8,633 nt of DNA, taken from assembly GCA_030613915.1 (NCBI GenBank), contig JAUWKY010000071.1, positions 1-8,633 on the forward strand, written 5' to 3'. The notes under the pieces are model-generated. The model was not told where the DNA came from, ran no database searches, and was given only the letters and a program-made list of their open reading frames with translations. Made by a program: the position numbers and the translations under genes. Of the stretch, positions 1-6,355 are shown one piece after another. The first letter of the stretch is position 1. Each line of letters starts with the position of its first letter. This stretch comes from Syntrophobacterales bacterium (lineage in GTDB: Bacteria; Desulfobacterota; Syntrophobacteria; BM002).

Positions 1-321
1 CGCGTCTTGCCCCCCCATACTAATAATGGCAGAAGCGTCTGGAACCACATAGAGCACACCAAGTACCTGAGTAATGGATTCATACTCATAAAGTGCCCCG
101 AGTCGGGAAGCAATGATCTTGGCGTGATTGCCGGTGAAGGCGGCACTCTGTATGTGCTCCTCGCCAAAGCGTTCGTAAATCGACTGGAGTGTCTTGAGGG
201 TTTCGGCCACGAATCTGCCGAAATGGCGTTGGTAGGGAGCTTCGTAGGTAAGATCTCCATCCTTGTCTACGACCACACAATTGATGCTCACAGAACCAAT
301 GTCGATGCCCACAGTGTACAT
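1..321 (-). CDS. CoA-substrate enzyme activase (BadF/BadG/BcrA/BcrD ATPase family), N-terminal part
   Basis: Read from the ATG at 321, this frame stays open to the window edge and gives 107 residues; the C-terminus lies outside. The start MYTVGIDIGS is the phosphate-1 loop of the ASKHA fold. An FTGNHAK segment (62-68) and a GGQD motif (103-106) match activators of 2-hydroxyacyl-CoA dehydratases and benzoyl-CoA reductases. Family members carry a [4Fe-4S] cluster between two subunits and use ATP to push an electron into the partner dehydratase. The cluster cysteines and any C-terminal DUF2229-type extension would be outside the window. The residue pair before GGQD is Ser-Met, where most members have acidic-hydrophobic. 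No strong Shine-Dalgarno is seen before the ATG. Family assignment is secure; substrate and short versus long form cannot be judged. Confidence 0.82.
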   Translation of the reverse strand, partial: MYTVGIDIGSVSINCVVVDKDGDLTYEAPYQRHFGRFVAETLKTLQSIYERFGEEHIQSAAFTGNHAKIIASRLGALYEYESITQVLGVLYVVPDASAIISMGGQDA

Positions 322-380
322 GACAACCCCAACCGAAAGTCCACAACTCTTGGAGGTTCATTGCTTCAGTGAGAGATATC

Positions 381-418
381 AAAGGTTGAGTGATAACTGC
401 CACTATCACTCAACCTTT
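381..418. repeat. Perfect 15-bp inverted repeat (hairpin or operator)
   Basis: Arms AAAGGTTGAGTGATA (381-395) and its exact reverse complement (404-418) enclose an 8-nt loop. It lies 60 nt upstream of the activase start, inside the predicted transcript. Neither side has a T-run, so it is not a typical intrinsic terminator. It may be an operator for a dimeric regulator or an RNA stem in the leader. Confidence 0.75.
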
Positions 419-445
419 CACGAGTTTCAATGGAACATGTGCTCT

Positions 446-639
446 AGCCCGGATATTTCATGAATCACTTGCTGCGACCACGGATATGGCCGTCCTTCCT
501 GGCGTCCTCGGGTGTCGGCCCCTGCGACGTACCGTTGAGGTACGCCTCGGAACCAATCCCGCGGTACCGCGGGACGAGTTGCCCGGTGGCATGCCCATCT
601 TCGTGGTCTCGCGACAGAAATTCATGAAATATCCGGGCT
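446..639. mobile_element. 194-bp foldback (MITE-like) element
   Basis: The ends are perfect 20-bp inverted repeats: AGCCCGGATATTTCATGAAT at 446-465 and its complement at 620-639. Similarity of the arms continues imperfectly for roughly 25 nt further in (shared GACCACG-type segment). The interior has more dyads: CGTACC/GGTACG at 528-544 with a 5-nt loop, and an 18-bp perfect palindrome at 557-574 centred on GGTACC. No convincing coding frame fills it. Flanks CTA (444-446) and TTAG (639-642) do not make a clean target duplication. The best reading is a non-autonomous element; the alternative is a structured leader RNA, since a minus-strand promoter lies just outside at 682-710. The IS family cannot be assigned from sequence alone. 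Confidence 0.6.
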
Positions 640-681
640 TAGCTTTAGGTTTTTCCTTGGTCGGTTCCCGCAGCTGCTCGA

Positions 682-710
682 ATTATAAAAATTCCAAGAG
701 GCTGCGTCAA
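682..710 (-). promoter_or_regulatory. Sigma-70-type promoter reading toward the activase gene
   Basis: On the minus strand TTGACG (710-705) is followed after exactly 17 nt by TATAAT (687-682), 11 of 12 consensus bases. Transcription would begin near 675 and cross the foldback element and the 381-418 hairpin before reaching the ATG at 321, giving a leader of about 350 nt. The match is clear; activity is inferred. Confidence 0.6.
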
Positions 711-717
711 GTGAAGG

Positions 718-747
718 TGAAAACTTCCTGCTGGTCAGGTGTTTTCA
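718..747. repeat. Imperfect hairpin upstream of the minus-strand promoter
   Basis: TGAAAAC (718-724) pairs with GTTTTCA (741-747), and CCTG (727-730) pairs with CAGG (736-739) inside it. It sits just upstream of the -35 box at 705-710 and downstream of the end of the MerR gene. It could be a weak Rho-independent signal or an operator. Otherwise nothing is recognised between 640 and 818. Confidence 0.4.
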
Positions 748-818
748 ACCAGTGTACCACATCTATCCATGATTCCAATTTTTTTGCTGATTAACCGGAG
801 CGAAGCCACCAGGTTTTT

Positions 819-1244
819 TCAGGAGGGCGTGTCCTCACAGCAGCTGTCGAGCATGAGTTGCTGCTTCTTCTTCAAGTAAACCTCACAGTTGGGACACTCA
901 AGCTCTTTGCTGAGACAGGATTTTGGCTTTAGCTCCCAACATGGAACAGGAAAGTCAAGCACCGCCGGGCAGTTTTTGCGCTCATCCTCGGAGCATTGAC
1001 GAATTTCCCAGCAGGTGGCAAGGGTCAAGAGTTTCTTGATGCCGGCAATATTGAGGCCGTCCTCGTGGATAAGTTTGCGCAGGCACTTGAGCCACTTCAA
1101 GTCATTGTTGGAAAAGAATCGTTTCCCGCTGCGGCGCGCTGGCTTGATCAAACCCTCGCGTTCGTAAATTCTCAGGGTACGAGGGTGGATGTTTAATAAC
1201 TCCGCAATGATGCCAATGGGATAGACGGCCGTATAATCATCCAT
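819..1244 (-). CDS. MerR/HspR-like transcriptional regulator with C-terminal two-CW cysteine motif
   Basis: The protein has 141 residues from the ATG at 1244. That start has a strong AGGAAGG ribosome site, whereas an ATG further upstream at 1310 would lie within the promoter. Residues 8-35 form a MerR winged helix-turn-helix (HPRTLRIYEREGLIKP), and residues 56-73 (LIHEDGLNIAGIKKLL) resemble HspR more than metal-type MerR. The C-terminal half is cysteine-rich: Cys78-Trp-Glu, C84, C92, then Cys102-Trp-Glu, C110, C117, C120 and a final C135-C136. Such duplicated CWE units occur in regulators and signalling proteins of anaerobic Desulfobacterota and may bind metal, an Fe-S cluster or sense redox state; that role is inferred. 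The gene is divergent from ilvD, which makes autoregulation and possible control of ilvD plausible. DNA-binding role is firm; the ligand is unknown. Confidence 0.88.
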   Translation of the reverse strand: MDDYTAVYPIGIIAELLNIHPRTLRIYEREGLIKPARRSGKRFFSNNDLKWLKCLRKLIHEDGLNIAGIKKLLTLATCWEIRQCSEDERKNCPAVLDFPVPCWELKPKSCLSKELECPNCEVYLKKKQQLMLDSCCEDTPS

Positions 1245-1294
1245 TTTGCCCTTCCTGGTCGTGAGGATGAAGAGGTCAGCTACCTTTTGTAGGT

Positions 1295-1328
1295 AAGCTA
1301 TAGCTAGCAATGAACACTGTCAAGTGTT
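1295..1328 (-). promoter_or_regulatory. Promoter and overlapping dyad of the MerR gene
   Basis: On the minus strand a perfect TTGACA (1323-1318) is followed after 17 nt by TAGCTT (1300-1295); TATAGC (1302-1297) at 15 nt is an alternative -10. A dyad AACAC-N6-GTGTT (1313-1328) is centred exactly on the -35 box. This arrangement suggests repression or autoregulation. The predicted start of transcription near 1290 supports translation from 1244. Confidence 0.5.
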
Positions 1329-1424
1329 ATTTTTATCCTTGATAATCGGGGGGTTTTATTCTAGAGTTACTAAGTGCCAAAAAGACCACGGAGTGACTAC
1401 CTGCCGCTCATTTAGACTGCCCAA

Positions 1425-1454
1425 TATAGTACTTTCATCGTACCTCAAAAGGGG
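1425..1454 (+). promoter_or_regulatory. Candidate -10 box and ribosome site of ilvD
   Basis: TATAGT at 1425-1430 is a good -10 box, but no good -35 box lies 16-18 nt upstream, so an activator may be needed. AAGGGG (1449-1454), 6 nt before the ATG at 1461, is a strong Shine-Dalgarno sequence. Confidence 0.4.
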
Positions 1455-1460
1455 AATACC

Positions 1461-3128
1461 ATGCGTAGCGATATAATGAAAAAGGGAGTAGAGAAGGCTC
1501 CTCACCGGTCATTGTTCAAGTCCATGGGTTTCACTGATGAAGAGATCGCCCGGCCAATGGTGGGAATCGCAAACTCAGCTAATGAGATTATTCCCGGCCA
1601 CATTCATCTGGATCGCATAGCTGAGGCTGTGAAGGCTGGCGTCCGTATGGCTGGCGGTACACCCATCGAGTTCAGCACCATTGGCGTTTGTGATGGCATT
1701 GCCATGAACCACGAGGGCATGAAATACTCACTTTGCAGCCGTGAGCTCATTGCCGACTCGGTGGAGATAATGGCCCGGGCCCATCCCTTCGATGGCATTG
1801 TGGCCATCCCCAACTGCGACAAAGTGGTGCCGGGGATGCTGATGGCCTTGCTCAGGCTCGATATCCCTGCGCTGGTGGTGAGTGGTGGCCCCATGCTCGC
1901 CGGCAGACTGGCTAATAAAGCCATAGATTTGATTACTGTTTTCGAGGGTGTAGGCGCAGTAAAATCAGAGAAGATGACTGAAGAACAGTTGACTGAGATT
2001 GAAGATTGCGCTTGCCCCGGATGTGGTTCGTGCGCCGGGATGTTCACTGCCAATTCCATGAATTGTCTCACCGAGGCGCTGGGCCTCGGCCTCCCGGGCA
2101 ATGGTACCATTCCGGCGGTGGCGGCAGCCCGTTACCGATTGGCCAAGAAGGCGGGTATGCAGATTATGGAATTGATCGCTGGCAACCTAACGCCGCGCCA
2201 GATTGCTACTCAAGAAGCCTTTGAAAACGCCATCGCCATAGATATGGCTCTGGGCTGCTCTACCAACACGGTACTGCATGTTCCGGCCATCGCCAAGGAG
2301 GCTCGAATAGATCTTAGCCTTGAGCTGTTCAATCAGGTGAGCGCCCGCATTCCCCACCTGTGCAGTCTGAGCCCGGCTGGTCCGCACCGGCTGGAAGATC
2401 TCGATGCCGCTGGGGGGGTTCAGGCGGTGCTGGCCAGGTTGGATGAGGCCGACCTGATTCACCGTAGCCCTCTAAGCGTCACCGGCAATACAGTGGGCGA
2501 AAATTTCCAGGGGATACAAGTGAGGGATCCCCAAGTGATCCGTACTCTGGGAGATGCCTACCACGATGTGGGAGGAATTGCTATCTTGTTCGGCAACTTG
2601 GCGCCAGAGGGGGCGGTGGTGAAACAGTCGGCAGTGGCCCCGGAAATGGCCGTAAATGAAGGAAGCGCCCGGGTATTTGACTCCGAAGAAGCCGCGGTGG
2701 ATGCAATAATGAGCCAGCAGATCCGTAAGGGCGATGTGGTGGTGGTTCGCTACGAAGGTCCCAAAGGTGGACCTGGTATGCGAGAGATGTTGACCCCAAC
2801 TTCAGCCATTGCGGGCATGGGGTTAGACAAGGAGGTGGCCCTGATTACAGATGGCCGCTTCAGTGGCGGCACCAAGGGGGCAGCAATCGGCCACATTTCT
2901 CCAGAGGCAGCTGATGGCGGCCCCATCGGCCTGGTGGAGGAAGGGGATCGGATTGCAATCGACATCCCCGCCAAGCGCTTGACGCTGAAAGTTTCTGATG
3001 AGGAACTAGAAGAACGGCGGCAGCGCTGGCAGCCCCCAGAGCCCAGGATCAAGGAAGGCTATCTCTATCGTTACAGCAAACTCGTGACTTCAGGTGCCAA
3101 AGGTGCCGTGTTGAGGGAGGATATTTAA
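1461..3128 (+). CDS. ilvD: Dihydroxy-acid dehydratase
   Basis: This 555-residue protein has full family length. It dehydrates 2,3-dihydroxy-isovalerate and 2,3-dihydroxy-3-methylvalerate to the 2-oxo acids in valine, leucine and isoleucine synthesis, in the cytoplasm. Visible family motifs are [15 protein letters not shown] (77-91), IPNCDK with C119 (116-121), CPGCGSC with C191 (185-191), [10 protein letters not shown] (194-203), TGNTVGEN (341-348) and GRFSGGTKG (465-473). C119 and C191 are the expected Fe-S ligands. The first segment reads PGH (45-47), as in E. coli-type enzymes, instead of the TPC of enzymes that ligate a [2Fe-2S] cluster with a third cysteine. The start is supported by AAGGGG at ideal spacing. 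It is not followed by ilvB, ilvC or leu genes, so it appears to stand alone. Identification is secure. Confidence 0.97.
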   Translation: MRSDIMKKGVEKAPHRSLFKSMGFTDEEIARPMVGIANSANEIIPGHIHLDRIAEAVKAGVRMAGGTPIEFSTIGVCDGIAMNHEGMKYSLCSRELIADSVEIMARAHPFDGIVAIPNCDKVVPGMLMALLRLDIPALVVSGGPMLAGRLANKAIDLITVFEGVGAVKSEKMTEEQLTEIEDCACPGCGSCAGMFTANSMNCLTEALGLGLPGNGTIPAVAAARYRLAKKAGMQIMELIAGNLTPRQIATQEAFENAIAIDMALGCSTNTVLHVPAIAKEARIDLSLELFNQVSARIPHLCSLSPAGPHRLEDLDAAGGVQAVLARLDEADLIHRSPLSVTGNTVGENFQGIQVRDPQVIRTLGDAYHDVGGIAILFGNLAPEGAVVKQSAVAPEMAVNEGSARVFDSEEAAVDAIMSQQIRKGDVVVVRYEGPKGGPGMREMLTPTSAIAGMGLDKEVALITDGRFSGGTKGAAIGHISPEAADGGPIGLVEEGDRIAIDIPAKRLTLKVSDEELEERRQRWQPPEPRIKEGYLYRYSKLVTSGAKGAVLREDI

Positions 3129-3261
3129 AGAGCATAGAGCATGGCGCATAGAGTAAGGAGCCAGGAGTCAGAATCCAGAATTCAGGAGGAAAGAAATCGA
3201 AATTGACTGCCTCTCAACTACTTACCACTGACTACTTCTGTGGGGTGCCTAGTGTCTAGTC
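3129..3261. repeat. Degenerate heptanucleotide array after ilvD
   Basis: Starting directly after the ilvD stop codon, 133 nt can be cut into nineteen 7-nt units in one phase: AGAGCAT twice, GGCGCAT, GGAGCCA, GGAGTCA, GAATCCA, GAATTCA, then ACT-type units such as ACTTACC and ACTGACT, then CCTAGTG and TCTAGTC. Neighbouring units differ by one or two bases while the word drifts along the array. No gene lies in this gap. Confidence 0.65.
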
Positions 3262-3272
3262 TTATGGGCAAA

Positions 3273-3302
3273 GTTTCAGAATGACGGCAAGGTTGTTATA
3301 AT
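3273..3302 (+). promoter_or_regulatory. Promoter of the methyltransferase gene
   Basis: A perfect TATAAT -10 box lies at 3297-3302, with a weak -35 (GTTTCA, 3273-3278) 18 nt upstream. Transcription would start near 3309, about 28 nt before the TTG start codon. This suggests the methyltransferase is transcribed separately from ilvD. Confidence 0.5.
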
Positions 3303-3336
3303 AGAGCTAACCCATAAGGAATGATGAGGAATTAAC

Positions 3337-4155
3337 TTGAAAAGCGGGTTTGATCATAAGTGCGCCCAGCACTATGATGAATGGTACCAGAGGCCGGGTG
3401 GTGCGCGGGTGCTTAAACTGGAGCGGGCTCTCATCAAGCGCTATTTGGAACCCCGTCCTGGGGAAAGACTTCTGGACATTGGATCCGGCACAGGTATTCA
3501 TCTCGAATGGTTTAGAGAGTTGGGACTTCAGGTGACCGGCCTGGATGCGAGTCCGTACATGCTGGAGCAGGCACGAAGTCGACTACGAGGAGGTGCGGAC
3601 CTTCACCTCGGGTGGGCCGAACATCTTCCCTTCGAGGATAATGAGTTTGATCTCGCCACCCTGATTAACACCTTGGAGTTCGCCGAAGATCCGGAGAAAG
3701 CGCTGGCGGAGGCTTTTAGAGTTACGAGCCGCCGCGTGGTACTGGGAGTGCTCAATAAATATGCACTGATGGCCATGCATCGTCGCCTCAGGGGATTGCT
3801 AGAGGACAACATCTATTGCCAGGCTCGTTTTTTCAGCGTCTGGGAACTCAAAGAAATGATTAAGAAGATCATGGGGCCTATCTCTATTCAGTGGGGTACG
3901 GCCCTGTTTTTCCCACCGACCTTAGGGAAAATGACGCGTTCTTTGGAGCATCATCCCTTCTTCCAGCAAAATCCCTTGGGTGCCTTTATTGTGATGAAAG
4001 TGGACATAAGCTACCGATTTATCACCTGCAAAGAACCCCTCAAGACGCCGCTGCACAAGAAACATGGCCAACTGCCTCAGGGCAGCCTCAAGGTATTTTC
4101 GCCGCCGCCTGTGTGGAAAGAGAAGCACCCACCCGAAGCTATTCTGCGCCCGTGA
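3337..4155 (+). CDS. Class I SAM-dependent methyltransferase (Methyltransf_11 type)
   Basis: The 272-residue protein starts at TTG 3337, preceded by TGAGGA (3325-3330) with a 6-nt spacer; the ATG codons at 3321 and 3324 are out of frame. The Rossmann core shows motif I LLDIGSGTGIHL (45-56), the acidic end of strand 2 at D70 (GLDAS), LGWAEHLPFEDNEFDLA (91-107) and a strand-4 region LINTLEFAEDPEKALAEAFRV. Residues 57-225 are typical of small-molecule or quinone/lipid-type methyltransferases, but nothing fixes the substrate. The fold ends near GAFIVMKVD (215-223). The last 45 or so residues are basic, proline-rich and of no known domain, and the DNA just past the stop is an octamer array, so the tail may be a late 3' extension. 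Methyltransferase fold is secure; function is unknown. Confidence 0.85.
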   Translation: MKSGFDHKCAQHYDEWYQRPGGARVLKLERALIKRYLEPRPGERLLDIGSGTGIHLEWFRELGLQVTGLDASPYMLEQARSRLRGGADLHLGWAEHLPFEDNEFDLATLINTLEFAEDPEKALAEAFRVTSRRVVLGVLNKYALMAMHRRLRGLLEDNIYCQARFFSVWELKEMIKKIMGPISIQWGTALFFPPTLGKMTRSLEHHPFFQQNPLGAFIVMKVDISYRFITCKEPLKTPLHKKHGQLPQGSLKVFSPPPVWKEKHPPEAILRP

Positions 4156-4199
4156 GGGAGAAAGGGCGACACGGGGACACGGAGAAACGGCGAGACGGG
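4152..4199. repeat. Degenerate octanucleotide array
   Basis: Six 8-nt units in one phase overlap the methyltransferase stop codon: GTGAGGGA, GAAAGGGC, GACACGGG, GACACGGA, GAAACGGC, GAGACGGG. The period is 8 rather than 7, and the units share a GANACGGN core. Confidence 0.6.
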
Positions 4200-4204
4200 G
4201 ATTA

Positions 4205-4246
4205 GAGGTCAGAGGTCAGAAGGCAGCAGGCAGGTTGCAGCAGGCA
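4205..4246. repeat. Degenerate heptanucleotide array (GAGGTCA/GCAGGCA type)
   Basis: Six 7-nt units follow the octamers: GAGGTCA twice, GAAGGCA, GCAGGCA, GGTTGCA, GCAGGCA. It is followed at 4259-4274 by GCTCGGGACAGGCGGG, a 16-nt word that recurs exactly at 6316-6331 inside the end of radC. Confidence 0.6.
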
Positions 4247-4281
4247 GCCCCGCGACAAGCTCGGGACAGGCGGGCAGCTAA

Positions 4282-4351
4282 AAATTCCACAATCCGAAAT
4301 CTGTAATCTACAATCTACTCTATGCCCCATGCTCCATGCCCTATGCCTTCT
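4282..4351. repeat. Degenerate heptanucleotide array upstream of amrS
   Basis: Ten units keep one 7-nt phase: AAATTCC, ACAATCC, GAAATCT, GTAATCT, ACAATCT, then through ACTCTAT into GCCCCAT, GCTCCAT, GCCCTAT, GCCTTCT. The word changes from an AATCT type to a GCCCCAT type without loss of phase. The array occupies most of the space before the amrS ribosome site, and no clear promoter is seen there. Confidence 0.6.
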
Positions 4352-4392
4352 GTTATCCCTTTTTATGCGTCTCCGCGTCGGGAGTTTAGCAC

Positions 4393-5403
4393 ATGCGAGA
4401 GGCAATGCTATATGAGCAGTTGGAAGAACAACGAGTTCAGTGCCATCTCTGTGCGCACCGCTGTATTATCAAAGACCAAAAGCGGGGAATCTGCGGCGTA
4501 CGTGAAAATCAAAACGGGCGGTTGCAGAGCCTGGTTTACGCTCGCGCAATCGCCAGGCATGTGGATCCGGTGGAGAAAAAACCACTGTTCCACTTTCACC
4601 CCGGAAGCCGGACCTACTCCATAGCGACTGTGGGCTGCAATTTTCGCTGTCTTTTTTGCCAGAATGCTGACATTTCCCAGATGCCGAGAGAGGTTAAACG
4701 CATCATGGGTGAGCACTTTCCACCTGAGCAAGTAATAGTCTCTGCCCGTCAGAGTCGCTGTCAATCGATTTCCTATACCTATACTGAACCAACCATCTTT
4801 TTTGAATATGCCTACCAGACGGCCAAGCTGGCGCACGCTGCCGACATGAAAAACATCTTTGTAACCAACGGTTATATGACCCCTGAAGCGTTGGATAGCA
4901 TCCAACCCTACCTGGACGCTGCCAATGTGGATCTCAAAGCATTCAGCAATGATTTTTACAAAGAACAGTGCGGTGCCAAACTTGCACCTGTTTTGGAATC
5001 GCTGAAAAAACTCAAGAGTATGGGGGTGTGGCTGGAGGTTACAACCTTGGTTATCCCCAGGGTCAACGACAGCGACCAAGAACTTGCGGAGATCGCCCAG
5101 TTTATTGTGGAACTGGGACCAGAGACCCCCTGGCATGTGAGCCGCTTTCACCCAACCTACATGCTCAAGAATACTTCGAGCACTCCGGTGGCCACCCTGA
5201 AGCGCGCTCGGGAGATTGGCTTGCAGGTGGGCTTACATTATGTGTACACAGGCAACGTAGCCGGCGATCAAGGGGAGAAAACTCTCTGCCATAATTGTGG
5301 GGGAGTGCTCATAGATCGTTTTGGCTTTGCTACCGGGCACTATGCCATCAAGAAGGGTCGATGTCCTGACTGCCAAACTTCGGTGGGGGGAGTGGGGATG
5401 TAG
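4393..5403 (+). CDS. amrS: AmmeMemoRadiSam system radical SAM enzyme
   Basis: The 336-residue protein belongs to the AmrS family of radical SAM enzymes, which co-occurs with AMMECR1 and Memo proteins; its substrate is not securely known to me. An N-terminal CxxCxxxC (C17, C20, C24) with C34 precedes the radical SAM CNFRCLFC motif (C82, C86, C89) that would bind the SAM-cleaving [4Fe-4S] cluster. YTYTEPTIFFEY (128-139), IFVTNGYM (155-162), AANVDLKAF (176-184) and WHVSRFHPTY (247-256) are family signatures. Two C-terminal CxxC pairs (C299/C302 and C324/C327) form a zinc-ribbon-like end. ATG 4393 has GGGAG (4380-4384) at 8 nt; the next ATG, at 4405, has its purine stretch too close. Neither AMMECR1 nor Memo is in the window, so partners may be elsewhere. 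Family call is secure. Confidence 0.93.
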   Translation: MREAMLYEQLEEQRVQCHLCAHRCIIKDQKRGICGVRENQNGRLQSLVYARAIARHVDPVEKKPLFHFHPGSRTYSIATVGCNFRCLFCQNADISQMPREVKRIMGEHFPPEQVIVSARQSRCQSISYTYTEPTIFFEYAYQTAKLAHAADMKNIFVTNGYMTPEALDSIQPYLDAANVDLKAFSNDFYKEQCGAKLAPVLESLKKLKSMGVWLEVTTLVIPRVNDSDQELAEIAQFIVELGPETPWHVSRFHPTYMLKNTSSTPVATLKRAREIGLQVGLHYVYTGNVAGDQGEKTLCHNCGGVLIDRFGFATGHYAIKKGRCPDCQTSVGGVGM

Positions 5404-5436
5404 TAGACAGCAGGCAGAGGGCAGCAGGCAGACAGG
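5402..5436. repeat. Degenerate heptanucleotide array after amrS
   Basis: From the amrS stop codon onward five 7-nt units are in phase: AGTAGAC, AGCAGGC, AGAGGGC, AGCAGGC, AGACAGG. The GCAGGCA word is the same as in the array at 4205-4246. Confidence 0.55.
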
Positions 5437-5473
5437 AAGTGTTGATTTTTGAAGATTAGGCGCATTTATTACC

Positions 5474-5490
5474 TTCAGCTGCCAGCTGAA
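5474..5490. promoter_or_regulatory. 17-bp dyad immediately before the radC ribosome site
   Basis: TTCAGCTG (5474-5481) and CAGCTGAA (5483-5490) are perfect inverted arms around a single base. The radC Shine-Dalgarno AAGGGGGG starts two bases later (5492-5499). The position suits a repressor operator or an RNA stem limiting translation. It does not match the E. coli LexA box. Confidence 0.5.
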
Positions 5491-5506
5491 AAAGGGGGGC
5501 ACCAAA

Positions 5507-6355
5507 ATGGATGCGAGTGATTGGCGCAACCGTGTTGCTGGCCACCGTGAGAGACTTCGGCAGAAGTTCCTTGATCACGGTCTGGAAAAGCTAACGGATG
5601 AGGAGATTGTCGAACTCCTCTTGACTCTGGCAACTCCCAGGCGGGACTGTAAACAGATTGCACGTGAAGCACTCCGGTGCTTCGATGGCCTCGCTGGGGT
5701 GCTGGAGGCCTCCATGGCTCAACTACAGCAGGTTCCAGGCATTGGGCCGAAAAATGCTCTCGGCTTGAAGCTGGTGCACGAGGTCGCGCGTAAATTCCTG
5801 CAGGAGCGGCTGAAGGGCCGCGAGTTCATCTCTTCCTCCAGTGAGGTCTACGAGTACCTCCTGCACTCTCTGCGTGACTTAAAAAAAGAAGTCTTCAAAG
5901 TGATCTTCCTCAACGGCCGCAATGAGGTGATTCAGGTGGAGACCCTGTTTGAGGGCAGTCTCACCTCAAGTGCGGTCTATCCGCGTGAAGTCATCAAAAG
6001 TGGTCTCGAGCATCATGCAGCAGCTATGGTGTTTGCCCACAATCATCCTTCGGGAGACCCGAGCCCCTCAACCCAGGATTTCACCATTACCAGAGATCTC
6101 TTTCTGGCTGGTAAGATCATGTCCATTCAGGTGCTCGATCATCTGATTATTGGCCGAAACCGCTACTACAGCTTCGCGGACCAGGGTCACATCAGGAAAT
6201 GGGAAAAGGAGTTTGGGGAAGGGCCGGAGATCATTCTAAAGACCCTGGGAGAGGACCTAGGAGTAAGCGAGCAGGAGGCAGTTGGCAGCCCTGAGACTAC
6301 GCTCCCCGAGACTACGCTCGGGACAGGCGGGACAAGCAGGCAGGAGAACAACTAG
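5507..6355 (+). CDS. radC: RadC/JAB-domain protein (DNA repair RadC family)
   Basis: The 282-residue protein starts at ATG 5507, 7 nt after AAGGGGGG. Residues 8-100 form the N-terminal UPF0758 region with a helix-hairpin-helix (QQVPGIGPKNALGL, 74-87) that would contact DNA. Residues 107-228 are the JAB1/MPN+ (RadC) domain: E149 in LFEGSLTSS and the metal-binding HNHPSGDPSPSTQD (H178, H180, S188, D191), which binds zinc in relatives. Despite its name, a direct role of RadC in repair is doubtful, and many copies are carried by mobile elements; the biochemical role is open. The family normally ends near residue 236 here. The last 30 or so residues (SEQEAVGSPETTLPETT and beyond) are encoded by heptamer and 15-nt repeat DNA and look like a repeat-derived extension. 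Confidence 0.92.
   Translation: MDASDWRNRVAGHRERLRQKFLDHGLEKLTDEEIVELLLTLATPRRDCKQIAREALRCFDGLAGVLEASMAQLQQVPGIGPKNALGLKLVHEVARKFLQERLKGREFISSSSEVYEYLLHSLRDLKKEVFKVIFLNGRNEVIQVETLFEGSLTSSAVYPREVIKSGLEHHAAAMVFAHNHPSGDPSPSTQDFTITRDLFLAGKIMSIQVLDHLIIGRNRYYSFADQGHIRKWEKEFGEGPEIILKTLGEDLGVSEQEAVGSPETTLPETTLGTGGTSRQENN

Noticed and set aside
86..409. A 107-codon minus-strand frame overlapping the activase start.
   Set aside because: It is a shifted frame of the activase, which shows clear ASKHA motifs in its own frame from the ATG at 321.
390..794. A 134-codon plus-strand open frame across the foldback element.
   Set aside because: It runs through inverted repeats and palindromes, lacks a ribosome site and gives no recognisable protein; it is antisense to the predicted leader transcript.
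793..819. Possible plus-strand terminator: AACC/GGTT arms followed by TTTTTT.
   Set aside because: The stem is short and interrupted, it overlaps the end of the MerR gene, and there is no plus-strand gene upstream to terminate.
1245..1310. Upstream ATG at 1310 as the start of the MerR protein (163 residues).
   Set aside because: The extra 22 residues lie before the MerR domain, their DNA overlaps the predicted -10 box, and the ATG at 1244 has a strong ribosome site.
4408..5151. Long minus-strand frame (247 codons) opposite amrS.
   Set aside because: It is an antisense shadow of amrS with no ribosome site or known motif; amrS has all its cysteine motifs in frame.
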